From NCBI GenBank assembly GCA_032622095.1, contig CP136062.1:160452875-160516874 (forward strand): 64,000 nt of DNA. Direction: 5' to 3'. Shown here piece by piece: positions 34,472-47,035 of this stretch; positions within the stretch are counted from its first letter, which is position 1; every line of letters starts with the position of its first letter. Position numbers and translations under genes: made by a program. The stretch comes from Siphonodentalium dalli (Eukaryota > Mollusca > Scaphopoda > Gadilida > Siphonodentaliidae). Under the pieces are notes generated by a model. That model saw nothing but the letters and a program-made list of their open reading frames with translations, searched no databases and was not told where the DNA came from.

Positions 34472-35100
34472 AAGGTACACATGTACAACCCATCCATTAC
34501 CTCAGTCACTCCATATGTACATAAACACAACACAAATGACAACATAGACACCCACTTTATACACGTACACCTGATCATACAGCCATACTTGGTTATACCT
34601 GTACATACCACAAATGACGATACAGCCATGAGTCACCATGTATGAACACCAGTTATACACCTACACCCGACACATGGCCATATAGTCACTCTATGTATAC
34701 ATATTCACTAAATTCACGATCATACAGTCACTCATTGTATACCTATTCACCTCACCATGGATCACACATCCACTACATGTATACCTATTCGCCATATCCA
34801 TGACCATAGAGTCAATCCAGGTATACATATGCACATCACCAATGGTGAGCCCTTCCAGATATCCAATACCCGCACATACGACCACTCATAAGTTCCACAC
34901 TTGTCGACCTCATACACGCCATCCATGACCATACATCTACTCCACATACACCACCAATGATAACACATCCACAACATATATAAATATACGTCCCACCGTT
35001 ACCAACAGGGCACTCCCTATATACCCACACATCATTCATGACCATAAAATAACTCGCTGTATACCCATTATCCTCATCTATGGTCATAGAGTAACTCACT
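34472..35100 (-). repeat. Minisatellite core, right (inverted) part
   Basis: The same units appear as complements: AGTCACTC, CATGACCATA, GTATAC. This side is about 0.6 kb against 1.65 kb on the left, so the core is strongly asymmetric. Confidence 0.85.
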
Positions 35101-36479
35101 TGCTGCCATCTTGGCTTCCACCCTGTATCCAGTTGATAAATTTATCATAATGCGCCAGACTACCCACATATCATGGTTCATCTCAGTTCCGTTTCAAAGT
35201 TCTGCCCATTTCCTTTCAATAATATGGCCAGAATCACAAAAGAGGTTCTCCGCAAAAATTCCATACTGCAATTTGTTACGCCCCATACGGAACTAGGACA
35301 AACATAATAGAACATAGTTGTCAGTTAATTAACTAACACTTATAATAACCAAGTTAGTCACAATTTGCTACCTTTTCGGATAACGCAGATAATAATGTTC
35401 GGGATATATGTAAAAAATATAATTTTTACAAATTTGGTTGCCATTTTGGAAGCCATCTTGAGCAATGTAATCTATAAACATCGTAGTGTGACACATTTAA
35501 GATAGGTCAAAACAATAAACCACCTTGATACCAAAGGTAGTTGCATTTTACTTGAAAAAATGGTCGAACCATGAAAAGTTAATTTTTGCCGATATTTATG
35601 TCAAGTTTGTGAGAGAAAAATCCAATATATCTGGTGATGTCAGTGGTGACAATAGTAAAAATGACACATGGTGCATCAGACATGTTAGTATTCAATGTAT
35701 AGAATACAGATTAGCCAATTGTATACATCAACCCCAACGTGTAAGCGAATGCAGGACACCCTGGGGCAATATTTACCATTTTCCATATTTGGCAGCCATT
35801 TTGATCCAAGGTAAGATTTTTGGTTCCAGAGAGTTGGAATATGCATAGGTAATGATATGCCTCACTTGTATTACAATGTTCTTTTCATTTCTTGTTGAAA
35901 TATGACTAGAATCCCAATTGTGATTTTTTTATTTTATTTTATACCGCGTTCTGTAAAATCTAATTTTTGAGGGACTGGAAGGGGCTAGGAGCCCAATAAT
36001 TGCCTATTTAATTGCGCCAATGATCAGTTAATATAAAAAACACAAAATAAAGTCATATTACTCAACTAGTTCCAAACAGCATGAATTGATCTGGAAGATA
36101 TTTGTGAATAAATGTCATATTTTCAACTTCCGGCGACCATTTTGGCGTCATCTTGGATGGTGAGTTTCAATTTTAGCTCAGAAAAGTGTCATTATGTCTT
36201 AGCTTTACGAAAATATATACATTTGTATACATTATACTTGATTTTCTCGCTATAATTTGCATAAAACTGATAAATAAAACAAATCGTCTTTAGGGTTGTT
36301 CTACTTCCGTTCAATATTTTTCCAAGTTCCACTCATTGAAAAGCTGGAACCAGCTAGATTCTCATTTAGAATATGTTAAACTATATTTTGGTGCTTCTAT
36401 CAAAAGTGAACGATTTTTATGTTTTCCCGTAATTACCCCCCCCCCCCCCCTCCCCCCCCCCCATATTATGTGATTATTT

Positions 36480-38800
36480 TGGTAAATTTATAACCCAGCC
36501 TATTCATCTGTGTGAGTACAGCTGGTGAGTAGATGAAAAATATGTTGAATCCCCTGGAATGACAACAAAAAATAACTAGGGCCAGTGTTAGGGCCTACAG
36601 TAGAATAAAAAGTTACACAAACTTAAATTTATCTTTTTTCAGACATCAACCAGCATCAACTAGTAGGCCTAGAGCCTATAGTAATACCAAAAAGGAAAAT
36701 GTGCATATGAACCAGTGTACGAATTAACTTTTATGTATGCCTGCATGACCACCGACCCGACCTCGCATTACGACTTAAAACTAGGCCTAAAATAATGCTT
36801 AACCCTTTGAGTTTGAACGTTGATGGTCAATTTAGTGCCAACTCCATATACACAGATGGATATTACTGAGATTCATTTGAACAATCAGAGCTGAACTTCG
36901 GTCATGTACTGGATGCAGTTCATGTGCAATAAGAAATTCACACACATTCTGTACATGACCTTTATGTGTGCCTTCAAACTAGACCTCCTGGCATCTTATA
37001 AATATACAATAATTAAGTAAATTAATTTTCTTCTTTGATAATTTTCAAATTAGCCTGAATTAGACATTAAGTGTCATTTACATACTAGTATATGCAGGTA
37101 ATTCTGGGATATAATAATTACAAGTGAACAAAACTGTAATGTGTCCTGGCCCCTCTTCACATCTATTTAAATAATATTTTTATACTTTTCAGAAGACTAT
37201 CCAAGGAAGGTTATATTATTGTTTCTTTCAATAAATGTTATTAAAACTTTATTTCATGTCTACTTATTTACTTATTGATGGTTGTCAACAACACTGAAAC
37301 AAATAATTTGACAATTCAAATAATTATTTGACAAAAGTATATTTAAAAATCAAGTTAGTATACAAACACTGATACAAATATTTAGTTCATACATTACACT
37401 CATGCATCAACTAACTGTATGAGTAAAGTAATAGAATTATTGTAATATTCTGTCATGGGTTGTTAGCTGATATTGTCAGACTGCATTAAGTTCACCCTAC
37501 CCTAGAGCTATCTGAGGTATTTTTTTTATTGATCTACACCGTGACCTAGACAATTTTCAATATAAAAACTGCCAAGCAAGCTGAAACAGACACAATAAAA
37601 AAAAATTGCGCGCAAAAAAAATCAATGAAAATTTTGGGACCCACCCCCACTATTTTTCCATTTTATATCAACTTATGGGGGTAATTATAACAATATTGAA
37701 TGTATTAGTGCTTCTCATATTGCAACAAGCCACAACAAATAAACAAATATGTTTAAAACAGTTGAAAATATGTCAATGAAAAAAAAATGCAAAAAAGGTG
37801 GTCAAAAACTGTTTCCGGCCTCGGGTACCCACCCACCACGCCCCCCCCCCCCCCACCTGATGACTCGTAAACAAAATTCGCCCCCCCCCCCCCTGACGGG
37901 CGTATAAAAATGGTTCAATGTCGAATTTGGTTCTATATTTTTGGTTCTTCGTGAAGAACCAAATCATGTATGTTTGGTTCTTCATTTAGTTCTCCGACTG
38001 GGACAAACCTGGGAATCAGTTCCCCGGTGAACCAAATGTTCTCTTTATGTACAGGCTAATTTCTGACGCTAAGTATATAGAATACAGAGTTATGGTTCGT
38101 GTAGAATTCAATTAATCAAATGTCCCGAAGCAAGATCCGCTTTTATTGGGGAAAATACAATTATCTATAGTTTGTGAAGGTTTGTTAGGGTAAATTTAGT
38201 GAATTCGCTACGCTTTTCTCTTCCAATCCTATATAAACATCGTCTGCGTTTCTCCTCTCATCCTATACAAATATCGTCTGCACTAGTTGCCACTGATGGT
38301 GTAAATTTACCCTCCATGATTTTTCTTTCATGTGATTTAGCTGCGGGGACTGCTCGCAGCGAGTCGCTGAATACTTTGCGCACTTTTTGACGAGCCTATT
38401 TCAAAGGATGCTGCATCGATTTTCGCCAGGGGGTCACACCTTTTATCTCAGTTTTCCCGTGGGGTAAATCTATATTCGAGAACATTCCAGTTAACTAGAA
38501 ATTTGAGTTAATACATCGTGACGACGGAAACTCGTGTGAACTAATGTAGGTTTTTTTTTTATTCGGAGTTTCGTATATAGATTTCCAACCAAGCATGCTG
38601 AGTAAAGGGTGACAACAATCAGCAAATGCATATATAACTCACGTTCGTGCTCTAAATGGTGTATTCATCTAGAAAAATACAACACAAAGCACAAGTAAGA
38701 TTCGTGTCCCTTATTTTTTTTATATTTTAATTAACTGTGATTTGATTGGATGGAGCGAACTATCGCCCGGGCTAAGTCTTCGAACTATTTATCTTCATGA
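36480..38800. other. No gene seen; poly(C) tracts at 37841-37854 and 37881-37893
   Basis: AT-rich sequence with no coding signal. Two C-runs sit 26 bp apart. A GGTTCTTC-GAAGAACC palindromic stretch occurs at about 37940-37980. Confidence 0.5.
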
Positions 38801-38869
38801 TTGACGCAAGGCAGAATTTGGCGCGACGCCAGAATTGTGACGATTCTAGTGCGAAGCAAAAGTTTTGCG

Positions 38870-39300
38870 AATTGTCACCTCCTTCAACCGATAGTCACCA
38901 AACTTCATACGGTACTTCGATGTGACCATTATATAGAGATATTCACAAATATAAAAAAAAAGCCGCCATTGGCCATCTTGAATTTCACATTTGAACCAAA
39001 TGAAGGTTGGAACATTTCAACTAACTGGTACCTCAAACTTTCCAAGTGTTGGAAATTTCCAAACTGACACCCCCTATACCAAACCAAACTGTTGACCACA
39101 GTAGAAATGTATCCTGACGTTGGTCTAAAAACAACATACAACTGACACTAATTACTGGTTGCATGGAAAATCAAACATTAAAATTATTTTAATTTATATG
39201 GTGTAAAATTTATAACTAACATTGTGTCATTTCCAACTGTTGAAAGTTTTGACAAAATTTGGGGTTGGGGCAATAATACCCCCCGCCCTGTCGTCACGCC
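38870..39300. repeat. Dispersed repeats: decayed unit and a 39.0/42.5-kb family
   Basis: AACTTCATACGGTACTTCG and GGCCATCTTGAATTTCACAT look like one decayed ~160-bp unit. From about 39080, GACGTTGGTCTAAAA, GATTACTGG-type and ATTTTAAT sequence matches 42580-42720, ending in GTCGTCACGCCACTGG against GTCGCCACGTCCCTG. Confidence 0.6.
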
Positions 39301-39841
39301 ACTGGGTACGCCGCTGAGCGTGCGGTTCTATTTTTATTACATATCTCCGTATCATAGTAAGTTGACTCACAATCGTACATCTCCGGTACAGAAAATGTGA
39401 ATTTAATTGAGTTTTAACGGCATTTTAGGATTAACGCATGCAACAATCATACAGGGAACCCGTCTATCCGTGAGTGACCTTGACCCATCTTTAATGATGC
39501 GTTCGAAATTAAATTCTGTGCCTCGACAAACATATTCTTGAAATGAATCATCTCATCGATTGATCGCTTATTGTTTCTTTATTGTCGTGATTGAAAAAGT
39601 TAAATTAGTAATGGCGATAACCAGTCTAACAACACTGAATGAAATAGTTCCGTCGACAGATTGCACTAGTGCGATTCTGAGAATTATCACACGCCTGGAA
39701 TCTCGTGCGATCATGCGAATTACGTTGATAGATATGTAATAAACAAATGTACACCATTCAGTCTTACGTAATGTCAACTGACAACCCGGGTCGTTGTTGT
39801 GTTTTATACAGAAACTTGTTATTCATTTGTGTAAGCTAAAG

Positions 39842-40438
39842 GTCAATCCACACCGGACGCGAGAGCGCGATTATAACGGCCGTTTTCTGTCGACCGTAGC
39901 AGTTCAAAGCGCGCGATTTTTATATTCACACTACAAGCGACTGAATCGCTGACAACGAGGCGACCATGTGCAGCAGTGATTTTATGCTTCGTCGATGTTT
40001 CGCTTTGTGGCAAACCAGTGGGATAATTGGGTCGCTGTCAAATAGGATATTTATACGCGCGTGTTCCTTCTATTTGAAGGCGACACATTCATTCGTCATC
40101 GCGATAACAAAGGTGGTGGGGGACTTTAGCGACATGCTGATAACTGAAGTGCCAGGATAAAAGAGAACAGGAAATCCTGACAAGAGCTCGACGTAATAAC
40201 AGGATCGTCTGAAAAACTCTTACATGCAATGTACATGTTTAGCAAATTCTGAATAAAATGTCCATATACATAGCATTTGTGACCTGCCTGTAAATGATGC
40301 ACTCAATCGATTATCTACCCTAACCGTCGCGCGCGACTAAGCGATCCAGTCGCTTTGGGTGTGAATATAAAAATCGCGCGCTTAATTGAACCGCTACGGA
40401 CGACAGAAAACGCGCCCGGTGTGCATGGATTGACCCTT
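39842..40438. mobile_element. MITE with long GC-rich inverted ends (~130 bp)
   Basis: The ends AAGGTCAATCCACACCGG and CCGGTGTGCATGGATTGACCCTT are inverted repeats. They continue inward through GAAAACGG, AAAGCGCGCGATTTTTATAT and AAGCGACTG-type sequence. Flanking TA on both sides would fit a TA duplication. GC-rich ends contrast with the AT-rich surroundings. Confidence 0.85.
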
Positions 40439-40452
40439 AGTCTCTGCCGCTG

Positions 40453-40870
40453 TTAAAGATGGTCTCTCTGTTCATATAACAAGTTTTATATAGTTTCCGG
40501 GGTATATAATAATATATATGAGTCGAAGGCAACTGTTTGGAAACTCTTATATATATATCAGCTAATATTGATTTAGTATCGATATAGTTTCTTATATAAT
40601 GCGATAATCAATTGGGGCAATTTTTCGTTACTATTTTAAGATTGTTTTTAGATATTGTAATCCCGCATAGCACTACGCTCTGAACGAACGCGAGCCGTAT
40701 AAAATGTACCAAATTGATTGTATGTATGTATATTATACCAGAATATTCGAAATAAAACCAACAGTGATTGATAGAAGCGTTTCCGGATAGGGGTTTTCTA
40801 TTCATATTTATTATTTTATACCAAGGAAACTATATAAAACTTGTTATATGAAGAATTTAACCATTTTTAA
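40453..40870. mobile_element. TTAA-flanked MITE (AGATGGTC family), 418 bp
   Basis: The ends TTAAAGATGG and CCATTTTTAA enclose ATATAACAAGTTTTATATAG and its inverted copy near the right end. A partial relative begins at 45861. Confidence 0.8.
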
Positions 40871-40887
40871 CATCGATTTGTCACCAA

Positions 40888-41338
40888 TTAAAGGTACTCA
40901 ATCCGATCAGACGGTCCCCATACCATCAAGATACAACAACAACAACAAAATTTCTTCAAAATACGCTTTAGTTATCAGAATCGATTTGTTGCAACAAAAT
41001 AATGCTAACCACTTTCAATTGTGTTATAAAATTACCCAAAACTTGTTATTTATCAACATTTTGTTCAACGTATTATGACTAAAGTATCACGAAATTTGAC
41101 CGTATTACCACTTGATTTTAGAGTTATCCATCTTCATCCGCAATTTTTATCCGAGATCCTCCGTTTGACCACGTGTTTCTGGGCCACATATTATTACACA
41201 TCTCGAGAATAACAAACTTCAAAAATCGATATCTGATCAGCTGTGATGGGTGGGTTCCTCGACTCGAATCAAATGTTTTACCCCCGAAGCCAAAGAAATA
41301 GTAATTTAGGAGCGTCTGATCGGATTGAGTACCTTTAA
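40888..41338 (+). mobile_element. TTAA-flanked MITE (AGGTACTCAATCC family), 451 bp
   Basis: The ends TTAAAGGTACTCAATCCGAT and ATCGGATTGAGTACCTTTAA are perfect inverses. Its length equals the 29541 copy. It begins 17 bp after the previous MITE ends. Confidence 0.92.
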
Positions 41339-42480
41339 CAATTTTACAGAATTTTCATCACAGCGTTAAAAGAAAAATGTTGCCGGTACATATCGGAAGT
41401 AAATTTAAGCAGACGACAATTATTGTGGACTTGGAAATTTCGGTCTGGTAATTCAACTGAAGAGGGGGTGCATGCAGTTGTAAATTCCAAGGTGAATACC
41501 CCTCCAAACTGAGACCATATAGCTACGCCCCTGTGTAATTACGCCGCGGGCTATGACTTAATTCACTGAAGTTGATTATATAGAATGCAGGCACGCAGTC
41601 TTATACACCCCCGGACAAGCGCAAAGAAGATACGATTTATCCCCCGGACATGCGCAAGAAACTGAGATTTCCAGTTTGTCAAGCTTTTCTAGAAGAAAAC
41701 AGCCGCTGGCTACAATAAACATAACACGGCCAATATCGAATGGAAATGGGCGGAATTATATATGTGAGGGGGCCGCAGGGAAGATCCGATTGGCTTTCAG
41801 TATGCGCAGGTGAATGGCCCCGGGGTTTGTGTGGTAATGGATTCATAGTCTCGGGAACGGGGTAATGTAGAACGAGATTATACGAGATCATAATATAAGA
41901 ATGCTTATATATATATGATGTAAGTGGCTGTAAGCTCATCTGGGAGATGGAAAACAGTTAGGTTATATCACATTTGATCAAGAACTAATTTTTTTCCTGA
42001 GTCAAGTTTTAGGGTCGACCCCATCTAAATTCAATCAGAATAAAATGAAAGAAAATTATTTTGTGATATGGGGCGTGCATGGATGACCAGACTGAACTCT
42101 GAGAACAAATGTGTAAAGTTTTTAATCTGGTAGCTTTTACGAGGTTTGTGTTTCAAATAGAACATATCTCATCTACTAACTAAATATGATATACTCACAT
42201 ATTCACTTATATTCATGTTGAGATTATAATTATAATTATGTCATGTGTCATTTATACACAATTTTGTATTTAGTGTGAATTTTTTTTTTTTTATTGAAAG
42301 TCGCATATTTTCCAAAAGAGATTTCATATTATGAGTATATATTACAAGTTATTATTACCTAACAGGAAACAAATTGGCACTGTCTTCCGAGACAATGGAT
42401 TTCAATGAAAATGTGCACAAATGGTTATTTGTACTTGGAACACTCCCCATGTTATACAGTAAGTTGTCGACTAAATAATC
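41339..42480. other. No gene seen
   Basis: No coding or element structure is supported. Sequence at 41460-41535 (CCAAGGTGAATACCCCTCC) resembles the composition of the 39.0/42.5-kb repeat. Confidence 0.5.
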
Positions 42481-42785
42481 CCGGACATTTCAAACTGCAC
42501 CCCCCCCCACTTGAACAAGAAACTCATTGCCACCCCACCCTGACACCACTTATATGGTTTAAAAAGTGTACCAAAACGTCCAAAGTAGAAAAATATGCTG
42601 ATGTTGGTCTAAAAAAGACAAATTACCTGCTGATTACTGGCTGGAAAATCAAACAATGAGAATATTTTAACCTATATTGGGTGTACAATTTCCAACTAAT
42701 GTTGTGTCAGACATGAACAGTCCAGTTTGGGGGGAGGGGGGGGGGGGGTAGACGTCCAAACCCCACTGTCGCCACGTCCCTGCTC
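42480..42785. repeat. Second copy of the 39.0-kb dispersed repeat
   Basis: GATGTTGGTCTAAAA, GCTGATTACTGG, GGAAAATCAAACAATGA and TTTCCAACTAATGTTGTGTC correspond to 39117-39245. A 13-G run lies at 42736-42748. Confidence 0.65.
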
Positions 42786-44270
42786 CCTGATGCATCCAGT
42801 GGTGAGTAGTTACTTAATAACCGCTTGATTTAGTTATAATTAAATCCAATAAACAGGAACTGAATTTAAAATTAAGATGCACCATAAAATATTTTTAAAT
42901 ATAATAAATAAATGTCAGAGAAGCCATGCCCCTTTAATTCATTGTCTCGTGTGGAGTAGTATATAGTGCTGTCACCGTGACACTTACATGCATGTTTTAG
43001 CGTATAAAGGTGTTCTCGGGCACGGGATTTCGATGGCAGTCTTCGGGAATTTGAGAAATTTGGGTAAAACAAAGATGGTGGTCAAAATGGTCGAACTTGT
43101 GACCAGAAATAGGTTGTTATCCGCTTGGATTGAAAAAAAAATCATAACATCACAGAATTACGACAACGAATATGTTTTTTGGACCAAGCTAGCTGTGTAT
43201 CATGTAGCTCATTGTTCGATAATACGTGCAATGATAGCCATCAAGATGGTGATCTTAATTTCTAATTAAATTCAAATATTAAAAATATTAAATTCACAAC
43301 GTGTTTAACAGGTTAATTATTCCGTAGCCGGTGGATTATTTAGTATGATACCAAAGATCACAGAAATCCTGAGTAATAAACTGTATACGTGAAAACATGC
43401 ATTAGACATATATGGGGCATATGCGGTCGGACTAATGGGCATCTTGCCCCGGGCGGCAGTGGCTTTCCTAGATCATGCCATGGATCTATACCTATATATA
43501 ACTACGCGCGTAGATATCATACTCTACCAGTACAAAACCTGACGTTTTGATGTTTCAGACCCATTCTGACAGGGAATTTTATAATATGGAACAAATAAGG
43601 CAGTGAATATATATATTTGATAATAATTGTTCCTCAATAATCTACTTCAAAGTAGGGGCGGTCCCACGCAGACCGAGTTTGCATTCTTTTTGTGACTTTT
43701 GTGTGCCAATATCGCAATAAAGATTGAATGAATCTCCTTTACCTGGATAAATTCCATGATTGTAAGCGATGCAAAACAAAATCGCACACAAACCCACTTA
43801 AAACGTGCAATTTTGAGTTGAAATATTCGCATACAGTGGAATACATTATTAAGGAACAGTTATTAACTAAGAAATATAATACATGCACTGTCCCCCCCCC
43901 CCCCTCTCCAATATTATATATTCCCTGTAACAACATTCCCTGGTTTTGAACGGGTCGAGTCTAGAGATCTTTGGATTCCCTGAACCGATTTCTGTTTTTC
44001 TTTTCCCAGTATAGTTCTTATAATCGAATGGGGTTGCATAACTCTGTTAATAAACAGTATAATTATTTTATTTATGCAGACGACAAAATCCAACATTGAT
44101 GAGAAACAACAAACTATAACAATAACATTTGACTGGATTTCATTACATATATATGGGAATGGGTTGGGCGAGTGATGAGTGGGCACAGACAACAAGGCAT
44201 AGTTCATTTCCCTGGCTACGCTGTCTGACCACAAACTGCAAGGCAGAGTTCAGTCCACTGGCTACGCTGT
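42786..44270. other. No gene seen; partial repeats
   Basis: CCAGTACAAAACCTG and ACAGGGAA at about 43525-43575 resemble 61935-61980. A 13-C run lies at 43892-43904. GGCTACGCTGT-type sequence at 44210-44265 recurs near 45520-45560 and 49850-49880. Confidence 0.5.
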
Positions 44271-44271
44271 A

Positions 44272-44536
44272 TGACTATAAGCGAGATCACTGATTCGCGG
44301 TCATATTGGATTCATCCAGCCCCTGTTCCGCGGTTTAAGTGCTACAGGTCAAAGTTATTGAGGTGCATTCCATCTAGCTTTTCAATATTCATGAATTCCA
44401 TATATTTTATTATGAATATTCAAAAGTTCCACATATGGAATGCACCTCCAGAACTTTGACCTGCAGTATTTAAACCGCGAAACGGGGGTGGATAAATATA
44501 AATATGGCCGCGACTCAGTGCTCTCGCTTATTGTCA
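44272..44536. repeat. 265-bp foldback element
   Basis: Arms of about 120 bp carry GGTCAAAGTT(A/C)T, GAGGTGCATTCCAT and TGAATATTCA(A/T)AA with their complements. The centre is TTCCATATATTTTATT. It ends in TAAGCGAGA(T/G)CACTG and complement. Confidence 0.85.
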
Positions 44537-44726
44537 TGTGTACGGATTTCTCACATTTTACAATATTCATTTTATGTTGTTGTCAACTCATGCGGTAATT
44601 TTATAACAAACCAAACTGCCTATATTACATCGACAAATTACCATAATTATATTGATAGTTAGTCGAAAACATTTGAGGCAAAATAGTGCTCCCGAATAGA
44701 TCCATATGCGGTGTTCACCGTTGATT

Positions 44727-45390
44727 GGTTCCCACGTGTTTGCAAGCACAGTCATGATTTTAAACACAGTCTGTTCAAAGGAACACTCTTTGTTTGACAA
44801 CTCGGCTTCGACAATATATATGCTAACGAGTAGCGATTATATAAATTGTGAAATTACGGGTTTATGTAGTTTTCCTTGTTTTGTATGTACCGTATTGAGT
44901 TATCTATCTTAGATAAAAATCATCCAAAATGTTTCGCTGAATAATCTTCTAATATATACTATCTTGGGCTACAATCACATGGCCACCATATTATTACATG
45001 GTGGCAGTGGTGGGTTGGTTCCCACGTGTTTGCAAGCACGGGCATGATTTAAACTGAGTCTGTTCAAAGGAACATTCTTTGTTTGACAACTCGGCTTCGA
45101 CAATATATATACATGTGATAATATAAATTGTGAAATTACTGGTTTATGTTGTTTTCCTTGTTTTGTATGTACCTTATTGAGTTATCGATCTTAGATAAAA
45201 ATCATCTAATATGTGTCGCTGAATAATCTTCTTATATACTGTCTCGGGCTACAAGCATATATGGACGTCATAATATTACGTGGTGGCAGCGGTGGAATGC
45301 GAACTTCACGATTAAACCCACGCCTCCGAAGAAACGTCTCGCTGAATAATCTTCTAATACACTATCGTATGGTCATCATAATATTACAAA
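44727..45390 (+). repeat. Two tandem ~290-bp units plus a partial third
   Basis: GGTTCCCACGTGTTTGCAAG starts at 44727 and 45017. Shared features include GACAACTCGGCTTCGACAAT and CGCTGAATAATCTTCT. A fragment with CGCTGAATAATCTTCTAATA recurs at 45338. Confidence 0.88.
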
Positions 45391-45753
45391 TATACCTACA
45401 TTTTTTTTATATTTACTGAGGCGGTACCGATCAAGCTGCCATTTTGAATATGGGTTTTCCAAAATCCAATATCTAAATATAAAATGACCATTAAATAGTG
45501 CGGACGTGATAGTAGTGGTAAGACAGCGTAGCGAGGGGACTGAACTCTGCCCTGCAGTGATGAGTCGTGGGCTCTGTAAGTAGCATAAACACACAATCGA
45601 CGCTGAGAGAGCTTGACTGCAGTACTGTTCAATCGAAAAAAAATATCTTTAAAAAATAGAATGACCCTTGACATTCCCTATATTGAACTCTCGTCTTTCC
45701 GAACCACACATGTATAGGGATTGGATGATCGCCTTTATCTCAACCAATCGACA

Positions 45754-45838
45754 ATGGGTAGAGTGGACGCTCTAATGGGTAGAGTGGACGCTCTAATGGG
45801 TAGAGTGGACGCTCTAATGGGTAGAGTGGACGCTCTAA
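45754..45838. repeat. Perfect 21-bp repeat, four copies
   Basis: ATGGGTAGAGTGGACGCTCTA occurs four times head to tail without change, implying very recent expansion. Confidence 0.97.
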
Positions 45839-45860
45839 TAAAAACAATAGAATGTTACTT

Positions 45861-45975
45861 TTAAAGATGGTCTATCTCTTCCTATAACAAGTTTTATATA
45901 GTTTCCTGGATACAAAATACCAAATATGAACCGAAGACCCCTGTCCGGAAACGCTTCAATCAATTATTATTGATC
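45861..45975. mobile_element. Partial MITE (AGATGGTC family)
   Basis: TTAAAGATGGTCTATCTC and ATAACAAGTTTTATATAG match the left end of the 40453 element. CCGGAAACGCTTC matches its right half as a complement, so it is internally deleted. Confidence 0.7.
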
Positions 45976-46013
45976 TCCGATGTGTAAATACTATAAGCAG
46001 CTAATCTTGTCTC

Positions 46014-46099
46014 TTAAACTGTTTATGTCCGTGAGGGTGATTTGGAATCGAGCCCGATATCTGCTCAAATCCCCTCACGGACATAAACAGTTTAAGTGA
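46014..46099. repeat. Hairpin element, 30-bp arms
   Basis: CTTAAACTGTTTATGTCCGT followed by GAGGGTGATT faces its near-perfect complement ending ACAGTTTAAG. The loop is 25-30 bp. Confidence 0.88.
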
Positions 46100-46558
46100 C
46101 GGTACTATATATAGCTATATATTATATATATAACAATGAGGTGGCTCATTATTTCGTAAACTATAGTAATATGTGTGATTTGGGTGACATATAATCTCGA
46201 ATCCAAATAAAATTGATAATGAAGTTATATATTCTCAACATTCATATTTATATGGGAACGGGATTTACAGTTAGCTGACAGAAATTGATACATAGTTAAT
46301 TCGCTATCTTTTTTTGTTGAGTTATTTATATTGGTGCAAGAAGAAAACGATGAACACACACTTCGATGTGAGACATTGTGCCGCCATTTTCGAGCAAATT
46401 ATGATGTATAGGTTCCCGGTCGTGAACTCAAATTTAACAACTGATTTTTTTTGTTTATATGTTTGTGCTGCTCCTATACGCATTCGACCGAGACAGATTT
46501 GAGGACATACCATTTTCGCTGACAAAAGGCCTTGTATTCCCCGCCGTTTCACCTATAC

Positions 46559-47035
46559 TTAAAGGTACTCAACCCGATAAAACTCCTCTCAATTACTATT
46601 TCATTGGCTTCGGGGGTCAAAAATATTTGATTCGAGTCGAGGAAGTCACCCATCAAAGCTCAGATTTGTTAGATATCGATTTTAGAAATCTATTATTTTT
46701 CATTATCGGGAATACTATCTGGCCCAGAACTCAGTCAAAATTGCGTTAAAATTACCACTTGATTTTAGAGTTATTCATCCTTGTCTGTTTGAATAGATTT
46801 GGAGTACACATCCAGAGCAAATTACGGCAGTTATTGGTACTCATCTCGAGAACATAACAAATTTGAAAAATCAATATCTAATAACTCTGAGCTTTGTTTG
46901 ATGGGTTCCTCGACTCGAATCAAATATTTTTTACCCCCAAAGCCAAAGAAATAGTAATATAGGACCCTCTGATCGGATTGTTGTTGTTGGAATCTGTTGA
47001 GATGGGGACCCTCTTTACGGGTTGAGTACCTTTAA
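46559..47035 (+). mobile_element. TTAA-flanked MITE, 477-bp subtype, downstream of KCTD stop
   Basis: Starts TTAAAGGTACTCAACCCGAT and ends GGGTTGAGTACCTTTAA. It matches the 48427-48903 copy at the same length but in opposite orientation, including GATTCGAGTCGAGGAA and CAACAGATT-type motifs near the other end. Confidence 0.92.

Larger units (their letters stand above)
31330..36470. mobile_element. Giant inverted-repeat element (~5.1 kb) with minisatellite core
   Basis: Left arm 31330-32662 and right arm 35101-36470 are inverted copies over about 1.3 kb. Matched pairs include CTCAAGATGGCTTCCAAAAT (about 32313) with its complement (about 35445), TACATTGAATACTAACATGT (about 32071) with 35685, and AGTTAATTAACTGACAAC-type (about 32438) with 35325. 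A poly(G) run marks the left outer edge (31340-31355) and poly(C) runs the right (36436-36462). Only about 31450-31600 versus 36170-36330 fails to match. It has no recognisable transposase. Structurally it resembles Foldback-type elements (long inverted ends, tandem-repeat interior). Confidence 0.88.

Noticed and set aside
32690-35100. CRISPR-like array
   Set aside because: Units are degenerate minisatellite with no constant repeats and unique spacers, and the sequence is animal-type nuclear DNA.
46459-46749. 96-codon frame matching a second frame at 48713-48934
   Set aside because: The similarity is nucleotide identity between two copies of one MITE and shows no sign of protein conservation.
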